A stretch of 40,446 bases of DNA from CAWGCE01 sp964480915 (GTDB taxonomy: Bacteria; Planctomycetota; Planctomycetia; Pirellulales; Pirellulaceae). The notes beneath the pieces are model-generated. The model saw only the letters and a program-made list of their open reading frames with translations. It searched no databases and was not told where the DNA came from. Within the stretch, counting starts at the first letter, position 1, and each line of letters opens with the position of its first letter. The position numbers and the translations under genes are program-made. Shown in pieces: positions 8,664 to 17,016 of the stretch. The DNA lies in the NCBI GenBank assembly GCA_964480915.1, contig CAYZRS010000048.1:1-40446 (forward strand). The letters run 5' to 3'.

Positions 8664-10328
8664 TTAACCGAATTGCTTGTCGAGGAAGCGTTTCGCAGCG
8701 TCGCGACCACCCCAGCCGAAGCTGATGGCGGCGGCGACGGCGATTGCTCCTAGCGTGAGACCGAACGCCAGGTTGATGATCGACGTTGGAGCCAGGCCAC
8801 TGCGACCAAGCGCCATGGTGCCTGCCAGAATGCAGATCGACCAGCGAGCCACTTGAGCGAGCAACTTCGAATTCTTCATGCCGCTACCAGCGATGGCGTC
8901 TGCCGCGAGGTTGGCGAGGTACATGCCGAGCCCAAAGAGGACGACTCCGAGGAGCACATTGCCGGCCAGTCCGATGAAGTCTTCCATCTGCGTGCCGAGC
9001 GCTGCCAAGCCCATCATGGGCAAGGCTTGCATCGCCGCAAACATGACCGTGGCGACCATCACCAGCTTGCCTACGACGCCCGAAAGCGATTGGCCGCTAT
9101 CCGGTTTGAACGAGGCCAATCCGAGTTTCGTTGGCAACTCGTCAGCACCCAAGCCGGCCAAGACGTTCGTGACCAGTTCGGAAACGATCTTGCCGACAAA
9201 CACGGCGATCCCGACGACGACGGCTCCACCAAAGATACCCGGGATCGATCCGGTAATCTTGTCTAGCATGGCGCTGGCCGGTTGCGTGACCGCATCGATG
9301 TTCAAGGCGTTCAGCGAAGCGACCAAAACGGGCAGCAAGATCAGCGCGTGAACGATCGTCCCGGCCAAGTTCGAGATGCTCGTGCCGAGGCTAATGCCCG
9401 CTTTTTCAGTAAGCCGATCCGCACCAGCCGCCGACAGCAAATTGGTGACGATCTGTTTGACGATCTTCGCCACGAACCAACCGACGACCAGGATGACACC
9501 GGCTGCGATGATGTTCGGCAAGTAATCCATGCCTTTGGTGATCATGCCCTGAATGGGTTCCATGATGCCGGGCATGTTCAATGCGCCCAGAATTGCTGGC
9601 AGGAAGAGCAAGAAGACAAGCCAGTAGCCAGTTTCCGAGATGGTCTTACTGAGCGGAACCGAATCTCCTTCTGTGACCGATTCGCCTTCGCTTCCTGAGA
9701 ACGACATCAGCTTCGCGTCGATGTCGGCGGCGGTCAGGCCGTTGTAAGAAACGGTCTTCACGACTCGAGCCACGACCCAGGCAATGACTCCCAGCACACC
9801 CGCGCCGATGAAGCGAGGCGCGTATTGGAAGATTTGCTCCAAGAACGCGTTAAGCGGTTTGGTGATCATTTCCAGTTGCAGCGCCTGAAAGACTGCGATC
9901 AACACAAACAGCATCATGATGTAGAAAACGATCTTGGCGATCGGCCCCGCAGCATCTGGGGCCCGTCCTCGATTCGCAGGGAAGTAGTTCGCCAGTAGTT
10001 TGTTGAGGCCGGTCTTGCGAATCGCCATGCGCACGATGAAAGCAATAACGCACGCGACGATCCAGCCAATAATGAGGATCGCGAGTGCAGCGCCCAGGCG
10101 CGGTAAGAATTCCTGCGCTTGGGAAACCAACGGTTTGAGCGAATCGGATTCGAGGGCATTGAAGAGCCCCTTCATCGAATCCATCGGGGCAGCAAGCGCA
10201 TCCTTGGCTTGTTCAGCGACACCTGCGGCGTCGGCCTCTTGAGCCGTTGCGACGGATGACGAAAACAGCGTCATCGCGATAACGGTTGCTGAAAGAGTTG
10301 TTCGTAGTGAACGAAACAATTTGTCCAT
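8664..10328 (-). CDS. Mechanosensitive-ion-channel-like membrane protein with repeated TM-helix motifs
   Basis: 554 residues with a signal peptide (SATVIAMTLFSSSVATAQ) and about ten hydrophobic helices. At least four internal repeats share the pattern (L/A)P(R/N/G)(I/L/F)xxAxxxLxxGWxVAxxVxxxV, for example FLPRLGAALAILIIGWIVA, YLPNIIAAGVILVVGWFVAK and SIPGIFGGAVVVGIAVFVGK. They are followed by NLLSAAGADRLTEKAGI or NVLAGLGADELPTKLGL. This matches the conserved TM helix (TM_helix, Pfam PF05552) found in MscS-related proteins. The cytoplasmic MscS beta domain is absent, so channel function is uncertain. ATG 10328 is supported by AGGAG 9 bases upstream. It appears monocistronic, with its own terminator. 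Confidence 0.82.
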   Translation of the reverse strand: MDKLFRSLRTTLSATVIAMTLFSSSVATAQEADAAGVAEQAKDALAAPMDSMKGLFNALESDSLKPLVSQAQEFLPRLGAALAILIIGWIVACVIAFIVRMAIRKTGLNKLLANYFPANRGRAPDAAGPIAKIVFYIMMLFVLIAVFQALQLEMITKPLNAFLEQIFQYAPRFIGAGVLGVIAWVVARVVKTVSYNGLTAADIDAKLMSFSGSEGESVTEGDSVPLSKTISETGYWLVFLLFLPAILGALNMPGIMEPIQGMITKGMDYLPNIIAAGVILVVGWFVAKIVKQIVTNLLSAAGADRLTEKAGISLGTSISNLAGTIVHALILLPVLVASLNALNIDAVTQPASAMLDKITGSIPGIFGGAVVVGIAVFVGKIVSELVTNVLAGLGADELPTKLGLASFKPDSGQSLSGVVGKLVMVATVMFAAMQALPMMGLAALGTQMEDFIGLAGNVLLGVVLFGLGMYLANLAADAIAGSGMKNSKLLAQVARWSICILAGTMALGRSGLAPTSIINLAFGLTLGAIAVAAAISFGWGGRDAAKRFLDKQFG

Positions 10329-10337
10329 GAAATTGAA

Positions 10338-10342
10338 CTCCT
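10338..10342 (-). promoter_or_regulatory. Shine-Dalgarno AGGAG for the gene starting at 10328
   Basis: AGGAG on the minus strand lies 9 bases before ATG 10328 and confirms that start, which begins a signal peptide. Confidence 0.65.
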
Positions 10343-10480
10343 GAATACTGATACCTAATAAGTACGGCTATCAATTCAGACTTCAGGACGTGGCGATTCG
10401 TCACCCTCGAGATGGGAAATAAAGGGAATCCCTTCCAGGGAGGGTCGGGTTGATGGCCAGATGAGGCGGGTCGAATCGCT

Positions 10481-11209
10481 TTATACCCGCGAATTCAGCC
10501 AAGCTCGGACTGCGATCTCTTTCGAGAAAAGCAAATGCGGCCGATCGTCGCTGGCCAGTCCGACCGATGCCAACATGGAATTGTCGGCGATCTCTAATTC
10601 GGCCGGTTGCAGTGGCCACGGCGGATGGTCGATCTCGCCTCGCAAGATGTTCTTCTGCTTGTCCATCGTATAGAGGCAGTATCTGGCAGTGAGCCAATAT
10701 TCCAATGTGCCTGGTTGTGCAAAAAAGGTATCGCCCATTGGACGATATCGGCCATTGAATTGTGCGTTCGGCTCGTTGCGGTGCGTGCGGCGACTGTCAT
10801 AGTCGTACCATGCATCATCGCCAGTGATGGAAATTGAGGCGTCCATATAGGGAAGATGAAATGCCGTTCGCGCGATGCGCACGGCAATCCGATTAGTCGC
10901 ATCTAGACTAAAAAACCAGACTCCCGGCTTGCCATCGATCGAGACATACGTCCGGACGTTCAGTTCGGGGAAAGAGGACATGCCAGGAATGGCGGGAACC
11001 CAGCGAGGTGCCACGTCGGTCATGCGAAAAGGGACAACGCCAATCCAGGCTCGACCATCAAACGTATCGCTACAGACTCCCGCTGGCAGCAGCTGATCAA
11101 TTTCAGCCGGACGAAAAGCCCAGTGGGCAAACAGGAGGTCATGCCAGCGCATTCTCATGGCATGAGAGCCTGTTGGCAGCGGCCAAGTCCGATCTGAGGG
11201 GTGGCTCAT
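10481..11209 (-). CDS. DUF2071 (YqjF-like) family protein
   Basis: The product is about 242 residues if it begins at ATG 11209 (MSHPSDRTW). The frame extends to 11305, but that extension has no recognisable homology pattern. The sequence carries hallmarks of DUF2071/YqjF: WHDLLFAHWAF near the start, WIGVVPFRM, WVPAIPGMSSFPELNVRTYV, GVWFFSLDA, and the segment LEYWLTARYCLY in the C-terminal half. No signal peptide is present, so it is probably cytoplasmic. The family has no established biochemical function and I assign none. It is followed by 150 bp before the start of the membrane protein at 10328 and preceded by a gap of about 210 bp. Confidence 0.8.
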   Translation of the reverse strand: MSHPSDRTWPLPTGSHAMRMRWHDLLFAHWAFRPAEIDQLLPAGVCSDTFDGRAWIGVVPFRMTDVAPRWVPAIPGMSSFPELNVRTYVSIDGKPGVWFFSLDATNRIAVRIARTAFHLPYMDASISITGDDAWYDYDSRRTHRNEPNAQFNGRYRPMGDTFFAQPGTLEYWLTARYCLYTMDKQKNILRGEIDHPPWPLQPAELEIADNSMLASVGLASDDRPHLLFSKEIAVRAWLNSRV

Positions 11210-11420
11210 CCCGTGCAGTGCCTTTTCTTCATCTTCGTTCGTGGCGGAGAGTCCCGCTCCTTGGCTCTTCCCGTGAAAACGCCCGATTCGCAACGGGAAG
11301 ATCACAAAAAGAACGTCGCGGGTCTTGGAGTCGCAGGATTGTGCCGGTTTCAGAAACGGACGATCAACCGGTTTTCCAGAGACGCCAAACCAAAGGCCGG
11401 TCCGTCCGAAGATCGCCAGT

Positions 11421-12839
11421 TTATCGAACGAGGCACTCGAAACGGAGGATACCGCCTTCGCCCGGTTCTAGCGGGTCAATGATTTCGCAGCGAATTGTCT
11501 TTGAACCGACATCGTTGAATTCACTGATCAAAGTGTGATTCATACTGCAGCTATCCGAATCGGGGACATATTCGAGTCGGGCCGGCAAATTGTCGATGAT
11601 CGTCACGTTGCCAATGGCTTCATCACCGGTGTTGTCAAAGCGAATGGTGAAACGGACCGTCTCGCCGCTTGTCGCCGAGCTCTTCGAGGCCAACTTGACC
11701 AACCGCAGCTGCGGATCGCCGGGTGGGACTTCGTAGAGCAGCGTCTCTTGTCCGAATGCGTTTGCTTGTTGGAGGAAAGCCGGCATCCCTTGAAGCGCCA
11801 CCTGGACGCCTTCCGCCGAAGACCAGGCGCCTGCGGCAGCGGCTGCTTCTTCCACAAGTGACGATTCCCGTTGTTCGAAAACACCAGAGCGAACGATTTC
11901 GAGGTTTTCAAACGGCAAGAGCTTTTCTTGCATGACGGCCAATTGAATCGTGTTTTCTTTGAGGCGAGTCGGCTCATCCTGTTGTAAGTTCAAGCCGATC
12001 GTATTGTCAATTTGCTGATGAACTGCCTCGGGCAATTTGACTTGGCCCGCTTCGATATTCTCGCTGCGAGCGACAATCTGCTGTCGGGCCGTAACGGGGG
12101 TCGCACTGACGATCGAATCTTGCGTTTGGACTCGCACGATCTTTCGAGCAGCGGCGAAACGGGGCGAGTAAATGCAGGCTTTCGTACTCGGTTCGACTTC
12201 CGTGCGCCCGGAAATGGTGTCGTAGTGCGCCACCGTGTCGGACGGGTCGAGTCCCGTTTTTACCGAGAAGTCTTTCCGAATCACAACGCGGCCTGCCGAG
12301 TCGGCACCATCGCAAACGTATTCGTCGTACGGCTCGCCCCAAGGTTTGTCTCGATTCGGGCGAAACGAAGGGTAAGCGTGCCCGCCATTCACCGCGGCGC
12401 TATCGTCGCGACGCAGGTTAGCAGCTGCGAATGGTTCCTCGCCGGAAGAATAGGGTCCGTGGTCGATGACGCGGTCGCCCAGCGGAGGGCTGCTATCGCC
12501 GATGTAGGTGTAGCCCTCATTCGATGTTTCCATCATTCCTCTGGCATCAGCGATCGGGGCAGGGCGGTCGGCGACACGAAAATTTCGGTTGCCATAGATG
12601 ATCGGTGCCCCGATTTCCACCGTCTCGTCCCCACGAATCACCGTTTGCTCGGCCAAAGAGGGGGCGTCGCCCAGTGGACCGTCGCCCACGATAAAACCGA
12701 CGGCAGAATCGGATGGTCGCACGGCCGATTGGCATGAGCACAGCAGCAATGCGCCAATCGCAATGATGAGCCATTGCCAGCGACTTGGTCGGTAAGTGGT
12801 GTCGGAACTCACGACAACGTAGTATGTCATGCTGCTCAC
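11421..12839 (-). CDS. Exported lipoprotein with a C-terminal DUF11 domain
   Basis: The frame opens at GTG 12839, overlapping the upstream stop by 4 bp; ATG 12830 is an alternative. The N-terminal helix WLIIAIGALLLCSC is followed by QS and fits a lipobox with the last Cys as the lipidated residue. Residues ~60-300 are low-similarity sequence rich in acidic residues, with no recognised domain. The C-terminal ~95 residues form a DUF11-type beta-sandwich (VRFTIRFDNTGDEAIGNVTIIDNLPARLEYV, split here only as a motif span, ending in RFECLVR). DUF11 domains occur in large surface proteins. This gene is the last of a tight three-gene cluster of exported proteins (14887-11421), suggesting a shared envelope role. 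Confidence 0.75.
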   Translation of the reverse strand: MSSMTYYVVVSSDTTYRPSRWQWLIIAIGALLLCSCQSAVRPSDSAVGFIVGDGPLGDAPSLAEQTVIRGDETVEIGAPIIYGNRNFRVADRPAPIADARGMMETSNEGYTYIGDSSPPLGDRVIDHGPYSSGEEPFAAANLRRDDSAAVNGGHAYPSFRPNRDKPWGEPYDEYVCDGADSAGRVVIRKDFSVKTGLDPSDTVAHYDTISGRTEVEPSTKACIYSPRFAAARKIVRVQTQDSIVSATPVTARQQIVARSENIEAGQVKLPEAVHQQIDNTIGLNLQQDEPTRLKENTIQLAVMQEKLLPFENLEIVRSGVFEQRESSLVEEAAAAAGAWSSAEGVQVALQGMPAFLQQANAFGQETLLYEVPPGDPQLRLVKLASKSSATSGETVRFTIRFDNTGDEAIGNVTIIDNLPARLEYVPDSDSCSMNHTLISEFNDVGSKTIRCEIIDPLEPGEGGILRFECLVR

Positions 12840-13738
12840 TTCAAAGGACGAGGATTGCTCGGCGGTCGCACGAGTTTCGGCGCGTAAAACTCTTCTTCGT
12901 AAGAGGCGGGAGCCACTTGGCCTCGTGATGACATGGAGACTCGTTTCGGCGTAACGGGATAGACTTCAACGCCCGGATTGCCAAACGTAAACGAAGAGGT
13001 GTCTTCGGCGCGGACGGGTGTTTTGGCTCCCATCCTCAAGATCGCGACGGGTCGTCCCATGCCGTAGGCCGCTTCGACCGGATCCTGATCGGGAAAGACC
13101 TCGAAGTATTCCTGCGCCCCATCTTTCGCCGTTCGGTAGGGCAGGGCGTTGTTGGGGTCTTCGACGTAGATAACGCGCGTGACGTAATGCCCAGCGGCCG
13201 CCAGTTTTAATTCCTCGTCCGTCAACTCGATCGGGATCGGGAACCGTTGCAACTCGCCTTGTGGCGGGTAGAGCCGGTCGATCAATTCAACCGACGGATA
13301 GACGGTGTAATCGCCGGCTGCGCTGACGACTTCGAAGCGATAGACTTCACCGATTTGCAGACCGACTTGAAGCGTCCCGACCGAATCGCCGCCGAAAGAA
13401 CCGGCGACGGCAGGCGATAGCCAAGTCGATTTCGGTGCGTCAATCCGCACCGGTTGTACATAACCGCGACGATGTTTGCTGCTGAGAAATTGCTTTCGTC
13501 CAATCGCTCCCGGCGGTGCGTTGGGGCTGGCGAAGCGATGGCCGGTCCATTTCTGGGCCGATACATCGCCTGGCACAATCCCAACAGTGAAAGCAATAAC
13601 TACCAACGTTGCCAGCTGCCTGGCGGGGTTGGCCCCTCTTTGTTTGCCCGGGCTAAACAATTCGAGGAGCAGTTCAAACATCGTCGCGTTTCTGTTTAAG
13701 GTTCGTGTGAATCCTCTTGGAAGCGAGAACTCCATCAT
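12836..13738 (-). CDS. Exported protein of unknown function, paralogue of the next gene upstream
   Basis: 300 residues. The start ATG 13738 has GGAAGG 7 bases upstream; an internal ATG at 13681 would give a shorter leader. A hydrophobic stretch (ATLVVIAFTVGIVPGDVSAQ) looks like a signal peptide after an unusually long basic N-terminus. The mature part has a ~120-residue domain shared with the gene at 13766: VYRFEV, YPSVELI, FPIPIELT, AGHYVTRVIYVEDP, DPVEAA, VAILRMGAK. I do not recognise a named family. The C-terminus is proline-rich (RPPSNPRPLK). It sits 27 bp downstream of its paralogue and overlaps the DUF11 lipoprotein gene by 4 bp, so the three are probably co-transcribed. Confidence 0.72.
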   Translation of the reverse strand: MMEFSLPRGFTRTLNRNATMFELLLELFSPGKQRGANPARQLATLVVIAFTVGIVPGDVSAQKWTGHRFASPNAPPGAIGRKQFLSSKHRRGYVQPVRIDAPKSTWLSPAVAGSFGGDSVGTLQVGLQIGEVYRFEVVSAAGDYTVYPSVELIDRLYPPQGELQRFPIPIELTDEELKLAAAGHYVTRVIYVEDPNNALPYRTAKDGAQEYFEVFPDQDPVEAAYGMGRPVAILRMGAKTPVRAEDTSSFTFGNPGVEVYPVTPKRVSMSSRGQVAPASYEEEFYAPKLVRPPSNPRPLK

Positions 13739-13765
13739 CCAACGGCCTTCCGGCCTGTGGCCTAG

Positions 13766-14887
13766 CTATTGGCAGCCACAACTTCCATCCCCTCCGGCAC
13801 CGATACAACGGGCACACTGCGGATGGTTGTATTGGCGAATGAAAGCTTGCGTCTTGGGAGCCGGGTATCGGAGCCCAGGATTCTGTTTGACATGAATGTC
13901 GATCTTCTTCGACGGTTTCGGCATGTACTGATGCGTATGGTTGTGGATGACGTGCTTGCGAAGCCCCGCCGGTCCACCCATGGGCAGGTGAACGGGACCT
14001 GGCAAACCGATCGGCGTTCCCGTGATGGGCGAGCCGTACATCGGCATGTTGACACCGGCGATCAAACCGGTCGGCATGCCACCGCCTCCACCCGCTTGGT
14101 ATCCAGCGTTGGCGACGCTAGGTCCCGGTGTCCCGAGTGTGCTCATGTAGCCCATGGAAGACTCGCCTTCCATTCCGGGCATTTCGATATCCTTGTTACC
14201 GACCCGCAGGACGGCGAGGATCGTGCCTCGTCGATCCGCTTCGACAATCGGATCGACACCCGGATCGAGTCGCGTGCTGACCAGCGTTTCCACGCCGGCG
14301 ACCGCCAGGTGCTGGAAACCCGGATCGGGTAGATAGATGACTTTGGTGACGTAGTTGCCGGCCGTGATCTGATTAAAGTCGTCTGCCGTGAATTGAATTG
14401 GGATCGTATTGTGAGCCAAGAAGGCATGCGTGCGACGCGTTGGCGGTGCGATCTCGACCGTTGGGTAGAGTTCGACTCCTTCGTGCGCTGGTACGTTGGT
14501 CAGCTTGAGCCGGTAGAGTCCTACTTGATTGAAATTCGTGCGACCGGGGACAACGAGCGGTGTCGAGTCGAACGAACCACTGCCGCTAGTATCCCAGGTT
14601 ACGTGCATGCCGTTTGGCTTGGCAAACATCAGTTGAATGCTGGGGCCACCACCCATGGCACCAAACGACTCCTCGTACATCGCGTCCATCGAACCGTCGC
14701 CGCAGGCGGCCGGGTCGTCGTAACCAGGCGTTTGCATGGCGAGAACGCCGGGGCCAGGGCCATCAATGCCAGGCCCGGGAGCTTTCAAATGCTGCATCGG
14801 TGGCAAGTTGTAGGCAGGACCTCGGCAGCCGAGGGCTACGGTGCCCAGCAGCGCAAGTATCAGACATCTTGAGACTAGCTTTGTCAT
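13766..14887 (-). CDS. Lipoprotein of unknown function with a domain shared by its neighbour
   Basis: 373 residues from ATG 14887. The signal LILALLGTVALGC is a good lipobox with Cys ~18, which supports this start over the longer frame reaching 15022. After a linker there is a domain of about 120 residues with the pattern GLYRLKLTNV, YPTVEIA, NTIPIQFT, AGNYVTKVIYLPDP, DPIVEADRRG, LAVLRVGNK, matching the gene at 12836. The C-terminal half is low-complexity and Gly/Met/Pro-rich (GGGGMPTGLIAG, GSPITGTPIGLPG). It ends with HTHQYMPKPSKKIDIHV and a Cys-rich tail (CARCIGAGGDGSCGC). It is first of three exported genes and divergent from 15128. The function is not known. Confidence 0.73.
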   Translation of the reverse strand: MTKLVSRCLILALLGTVALGCRGPAYNLPPMQHLKAPGPGIDGPGPGVLAMQTPGYDDPAACGDGSMDAMYEESFGAMGGGPSIQLMFAKPNGMHVTWDTSGSGSFDSTPLVVPGRTNFNQVGLYRLKLTNVPAHEGVELYPTVEIAPPTRRTHAFLAHNTIPIQFTADDFNQITAGNYVTKVIYLPDPGFQHLAVAGVETLVSTRLDPGVDPIVEADRRGTILAVLRVGNKDIEMPGMEGESSMGYMSTLGTPGPSVANAGYQAGGGGGMPTGLIAGVNMPMYGSPITGTPIGLPGPVHLPMGGPAGLRKHVIHNHTHQYMPKPSKKIDIHVKQNPGLRYPAPKTQAFIRQYNHPQCARCIGAGGDGSCGCQ

Positions 14888-15127
14888 ATCTTCAATTCCC
14901 CCCCCGCTACGTCGCATGGAGCAACACACTGCATCTGACGTAGACCACAACTGCCAGCGGTTCGTAGACTGGACCTTTCTAGGACAAGCCAAGAAAGCTT
15001 CGCTCCACGAACCACGGCACATTCAGCGCAAACCGAATGTCCGTTGACGTTAAGGTCGGCCCGGTAGCGCTTACGTCTTTGGAAAAACCCGCAAAATCAA
15101 CAGACGAAACCCAAATTGCCTAACTCC

Positions 15128-16129
15128 ATGACAAACCGAACAAGCATCACCGCTGCGATTCGTTGTTTTTTGCAGCGTTCGGGCCGACTGGCGGCGACAA
15201 CCGGTTTCGCCATGCTGGCATCGCTAGCCGGTGCTCAACCGATCGAATTGCCGCCTCGGATGGGTGAAACTGCGGTCGTGCAAGACGCCATTCAAGACGC
15301 CGTGCAACCGACGGCAGCGCTGCTCATTAGATCCGCAGACCAATTGCGTGGACGCCGTACGGTGTCGGCCCGGATTCGCCAGCAAATTCGCATGTTCGGA
15401 CAAAATCTGGCCGGTTCGGGGACGTACGAGCATGCCAATGTGAATGCGGAATACCTTTACCGGCTCCAATTCCAGATCGCATTGAAGGATCAGCCGGCGA
15501 CCATGTTGCAAGTTTGCGATGGCCACTTCCTGTGGACAAACCGGACCTACCCGGGGGAACCAGCGACAACCGACCGTGTCGATTTGAATCTCGTCCGCCG
15601 ATACCTGCAGGCAGATGAGGGCAGGGCAGGGGGGGCGATGCTGGCTAACCAGTCGGCGCCGACGTTGATGAACATGGGTGGGCTGCCGCAACTGCTGGAA
15701 ATGTTGGCCCGACAATACGAGTTTGCCGAACCGCAGCCGGCAACGTTTCACCAGACAGCCGTTTGGAGTCTGAAGGGCACAATTTCTCCACAGGCGAAAC
15801 AACGCATCCTCGACGCGGCCGGCGAGAGACTGCCCCAGCATGTTCCCGCTTCGGTTGTGATGGTGCTTGGGCAAGATGACCTCTTTCCGTTTCGCATCGA
15901 ATTCCGGCGCGAGCCAAATCAAGACAAAACGAGCGTGGCCCAGTCGATTGTCGATGAAGTCATCGTAAATGCCGCTGAGCAACCACTGCTCATTACCGAG
16001 TTCTTTGAAGTGCAATACGATTCGTACATCGACCCGCAGCGATTCGAATTCCGTGCTGTCGACGCCGAGGTTCGTGACGTGACCGAAGCGTACATTTCGG
16101 GCCGGGCTGGTGCGGCGGCGACACGCTAG
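15128..16129 (+). CDS. Exported LolA-like / outer-membrane-lipoprotein-sorting-fold protein (tentative)
   Basis: 333 residues from ATG 15128; a TTG 12 bases upstream is in frame but less likely. There is an N-terminal signal region (GRLAATTGFAMLASLAGAQ). The mature part has features of planctomycete LolA-like proteins: LRGRRTVSARIRQQIRMFGQ, then SGTYEH...YLYRLQFQIAL, TMLQVCDGHFLWTNRTY and a C-terminal half with strands such as LFPFRIEFRRE. This resembles the unclosed beta-barrel seen in LolA/LolB-type lipoprotein carriers, but I infer it from pattern only. It is divergent from the lipoprotein cluster at 14887 with 240 bp between starts, consistent with a functional link to lipoproteins but not proof of one. 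Confidence 0.6.
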   Translation: MTNRTSITAAIRCFLQRSGRLAATTGFAMLASLAGAQPIELPPRMGETAVVQDAIQDAVQPTAALLIRSADQLRGRRTVSARIRQQIRMFGQNLAGSGTYEHANVNAEYLYRLQFQIALKDQPATMLQVCDGHFLWTNRTYPGEPATTDRVDLNLVRRYLQADEGRAGGAMLANQSAPTLMNMGGLPQLLEMLARQYEFAEPQPATFHQTAVWSLKGTISPQAKQRILDAAGERLPQHVPASVVMVLGQDDLFPFRIEFRREPNQDKTSVAQSIVDEVIVNAAEQPLLITEFFEVQYDSYIDPQRFEFRAVDAEVRDVTEAYISGRAGAAATR

Positions 16130-16234
16130 AATCGTTCCCTGATAAACGAAGGAGTGAAGTTGACGCTTTGGGTGATATACTGAATCGCCTTGAGCATGGG
16201 CTTCGCTGATTCCGCGTGACAGACGTCCCATGAA

Positions 16235-16270
16235 GCGGCCTTCCGATGCCTGCGGGGCACTGCCGGCCGC
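16235..16270 (+). terminator. Possible terminator after the LolA-like gene
   Basis: GCGGCC (16235-16240) pairs with GGCCGC (16265-16270), enclosing an inner TGCC/GGCA stem. The sequence after it is T-rich but interrupted (GTTGATTTTCG). It is a weak candidate for ending transcription from 15128. Confidence 0.3.
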
Positions 16271-16338
16271 GTTGATTTTCGTCGCCAATTTTCACCCTTT
16301 GGTTTTTTTCCTGACGATCTCAAAAAGGACCTGAACTA

Positions 16339-16953
16339 ATGCATCGACACCTGAAATTCTGTGGCTCTGTTTTCTGTTTTGTATTTTGTTTCGTAAGTTC
16401 ATGGGTCTGCCCGTCCACCGCACAGATCGTCCAGATTCGTCCCGTGATGACTGACACTGGTGGGACTCCCATTTCCACGATCGCAGTTGGTGAAGAGTTC
16501 TTGCTCAACCTTTTTGTTCAAGACCTGCGGGCGGATCCGCAGGGAGTCTTTTCCGCATTCGCCGACGTGACATACGATGCTGGGTTATTCGGTACGAATG
16601 GCGTTATCGTGGTGTCGCCGACCTATTCCAATGGTGTCTCCGGCGAGTTCGGTGACCTTGGCCTAATTGATGAGTTAGGGGCGGTCGATGGTATTACTCC
16701 ATTAGGTGGCGATGAGGTCTTGTTGATCAGTGTCGTGATGAACTCGAACAACGTCTTAGGAACGGGGCTATTCGAACTCGATCCGGCCGATGTGTTGCCC
16801 GGATCCGAAACGACGGTCTATGGTTTGAGTGCGGTGGTTCCAAGTTCGGACATTCAGTACTTGTCGACGTCGCTGATGGTCGTTCCAGAGCCGGTTTGCC
16901 TTGGTTGGCTCCTCATCATGCTGCCCGTGGTGGCCCGCCATCGAGGCTACTAG
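16339..16953 (+). CDS. Exported PEP-CTERM protein with a cohesin-like domain
   Basis: 204 residues from ATG 16339, with AAAAGGA about 10 bases upstream. A Cys/Phe-rich signal peptide (FCGSVFCFVFCFVSSWVC) precedes a ~140-residue beta-rich domain with IAVGEEFLLNLFVQDLR, GVFSAFADVTYDAGLF and LLISVVMNSNNVLGTGLFEL. This has the look of a cohesin-type or related carbohydrate-binding-like sandwich found in planctomycete exported proteins. The tail is VVPEP, a hydrophobic helix (CLGWLLIMLPVVA) and RHRGY, a short PEP-CTERM sorting signal. It carries no dockerin repeats, unlike the two PEP-CTERM proteins at 5704-8603. The role is unknown; a surface-exposed binding protein is plausible. Confidence 0.75.
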   Translation: MHRHLKFCGSVFCFVFCFVSSWVCPSTAQIVQIRPVMTDTGGTPISTIAVGEEFLLNLFVQDLRADPQGVFSAFADVTYDAGLFGTNGVIVVSPTYSNGVSGEFGDLGLIDELGAVDGITPLGGDEVLLISVVMNSNNVLGTGLFELDPADVLPGSETTVYGLSAVVPSSDIQYLSTSLMVVPEPVCLGWLLIMLPVVARHRGY

Positions 16954-17016
16954 TCGCTCGACTTCTGGCCATTTATAAACGGTTAATCTTACCTATTCGC
17001 CGCGGTTCCCTCGGCG

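Noticed and set aside
10346..10374. Promoter candidate TTGATA upstream of the mechanosensitive-like gene
   Set aside because: A -35-like TTGATA exists on the minus strand, but the hexamer 17 bp downstream has a poor -10 match, so I do not call a promoter.
12012..12737. Open frame of 241 codons on the plus strand opposite the DUF11 lipoprotein gene
   Set aside because: It lacks motifs and a start context, and the coding strand product has lipobox and DUF11 features.
15224..16288. Open frame of 354 codons on the minus strand opposite the LolA-like gene
   Set aside because: It lies entirely in antisense to a gene with a good signal peptide and fold pattern, has an amino-acid composition typical of shadow frames (many Arg, Gln, His) and no recognisable motif.
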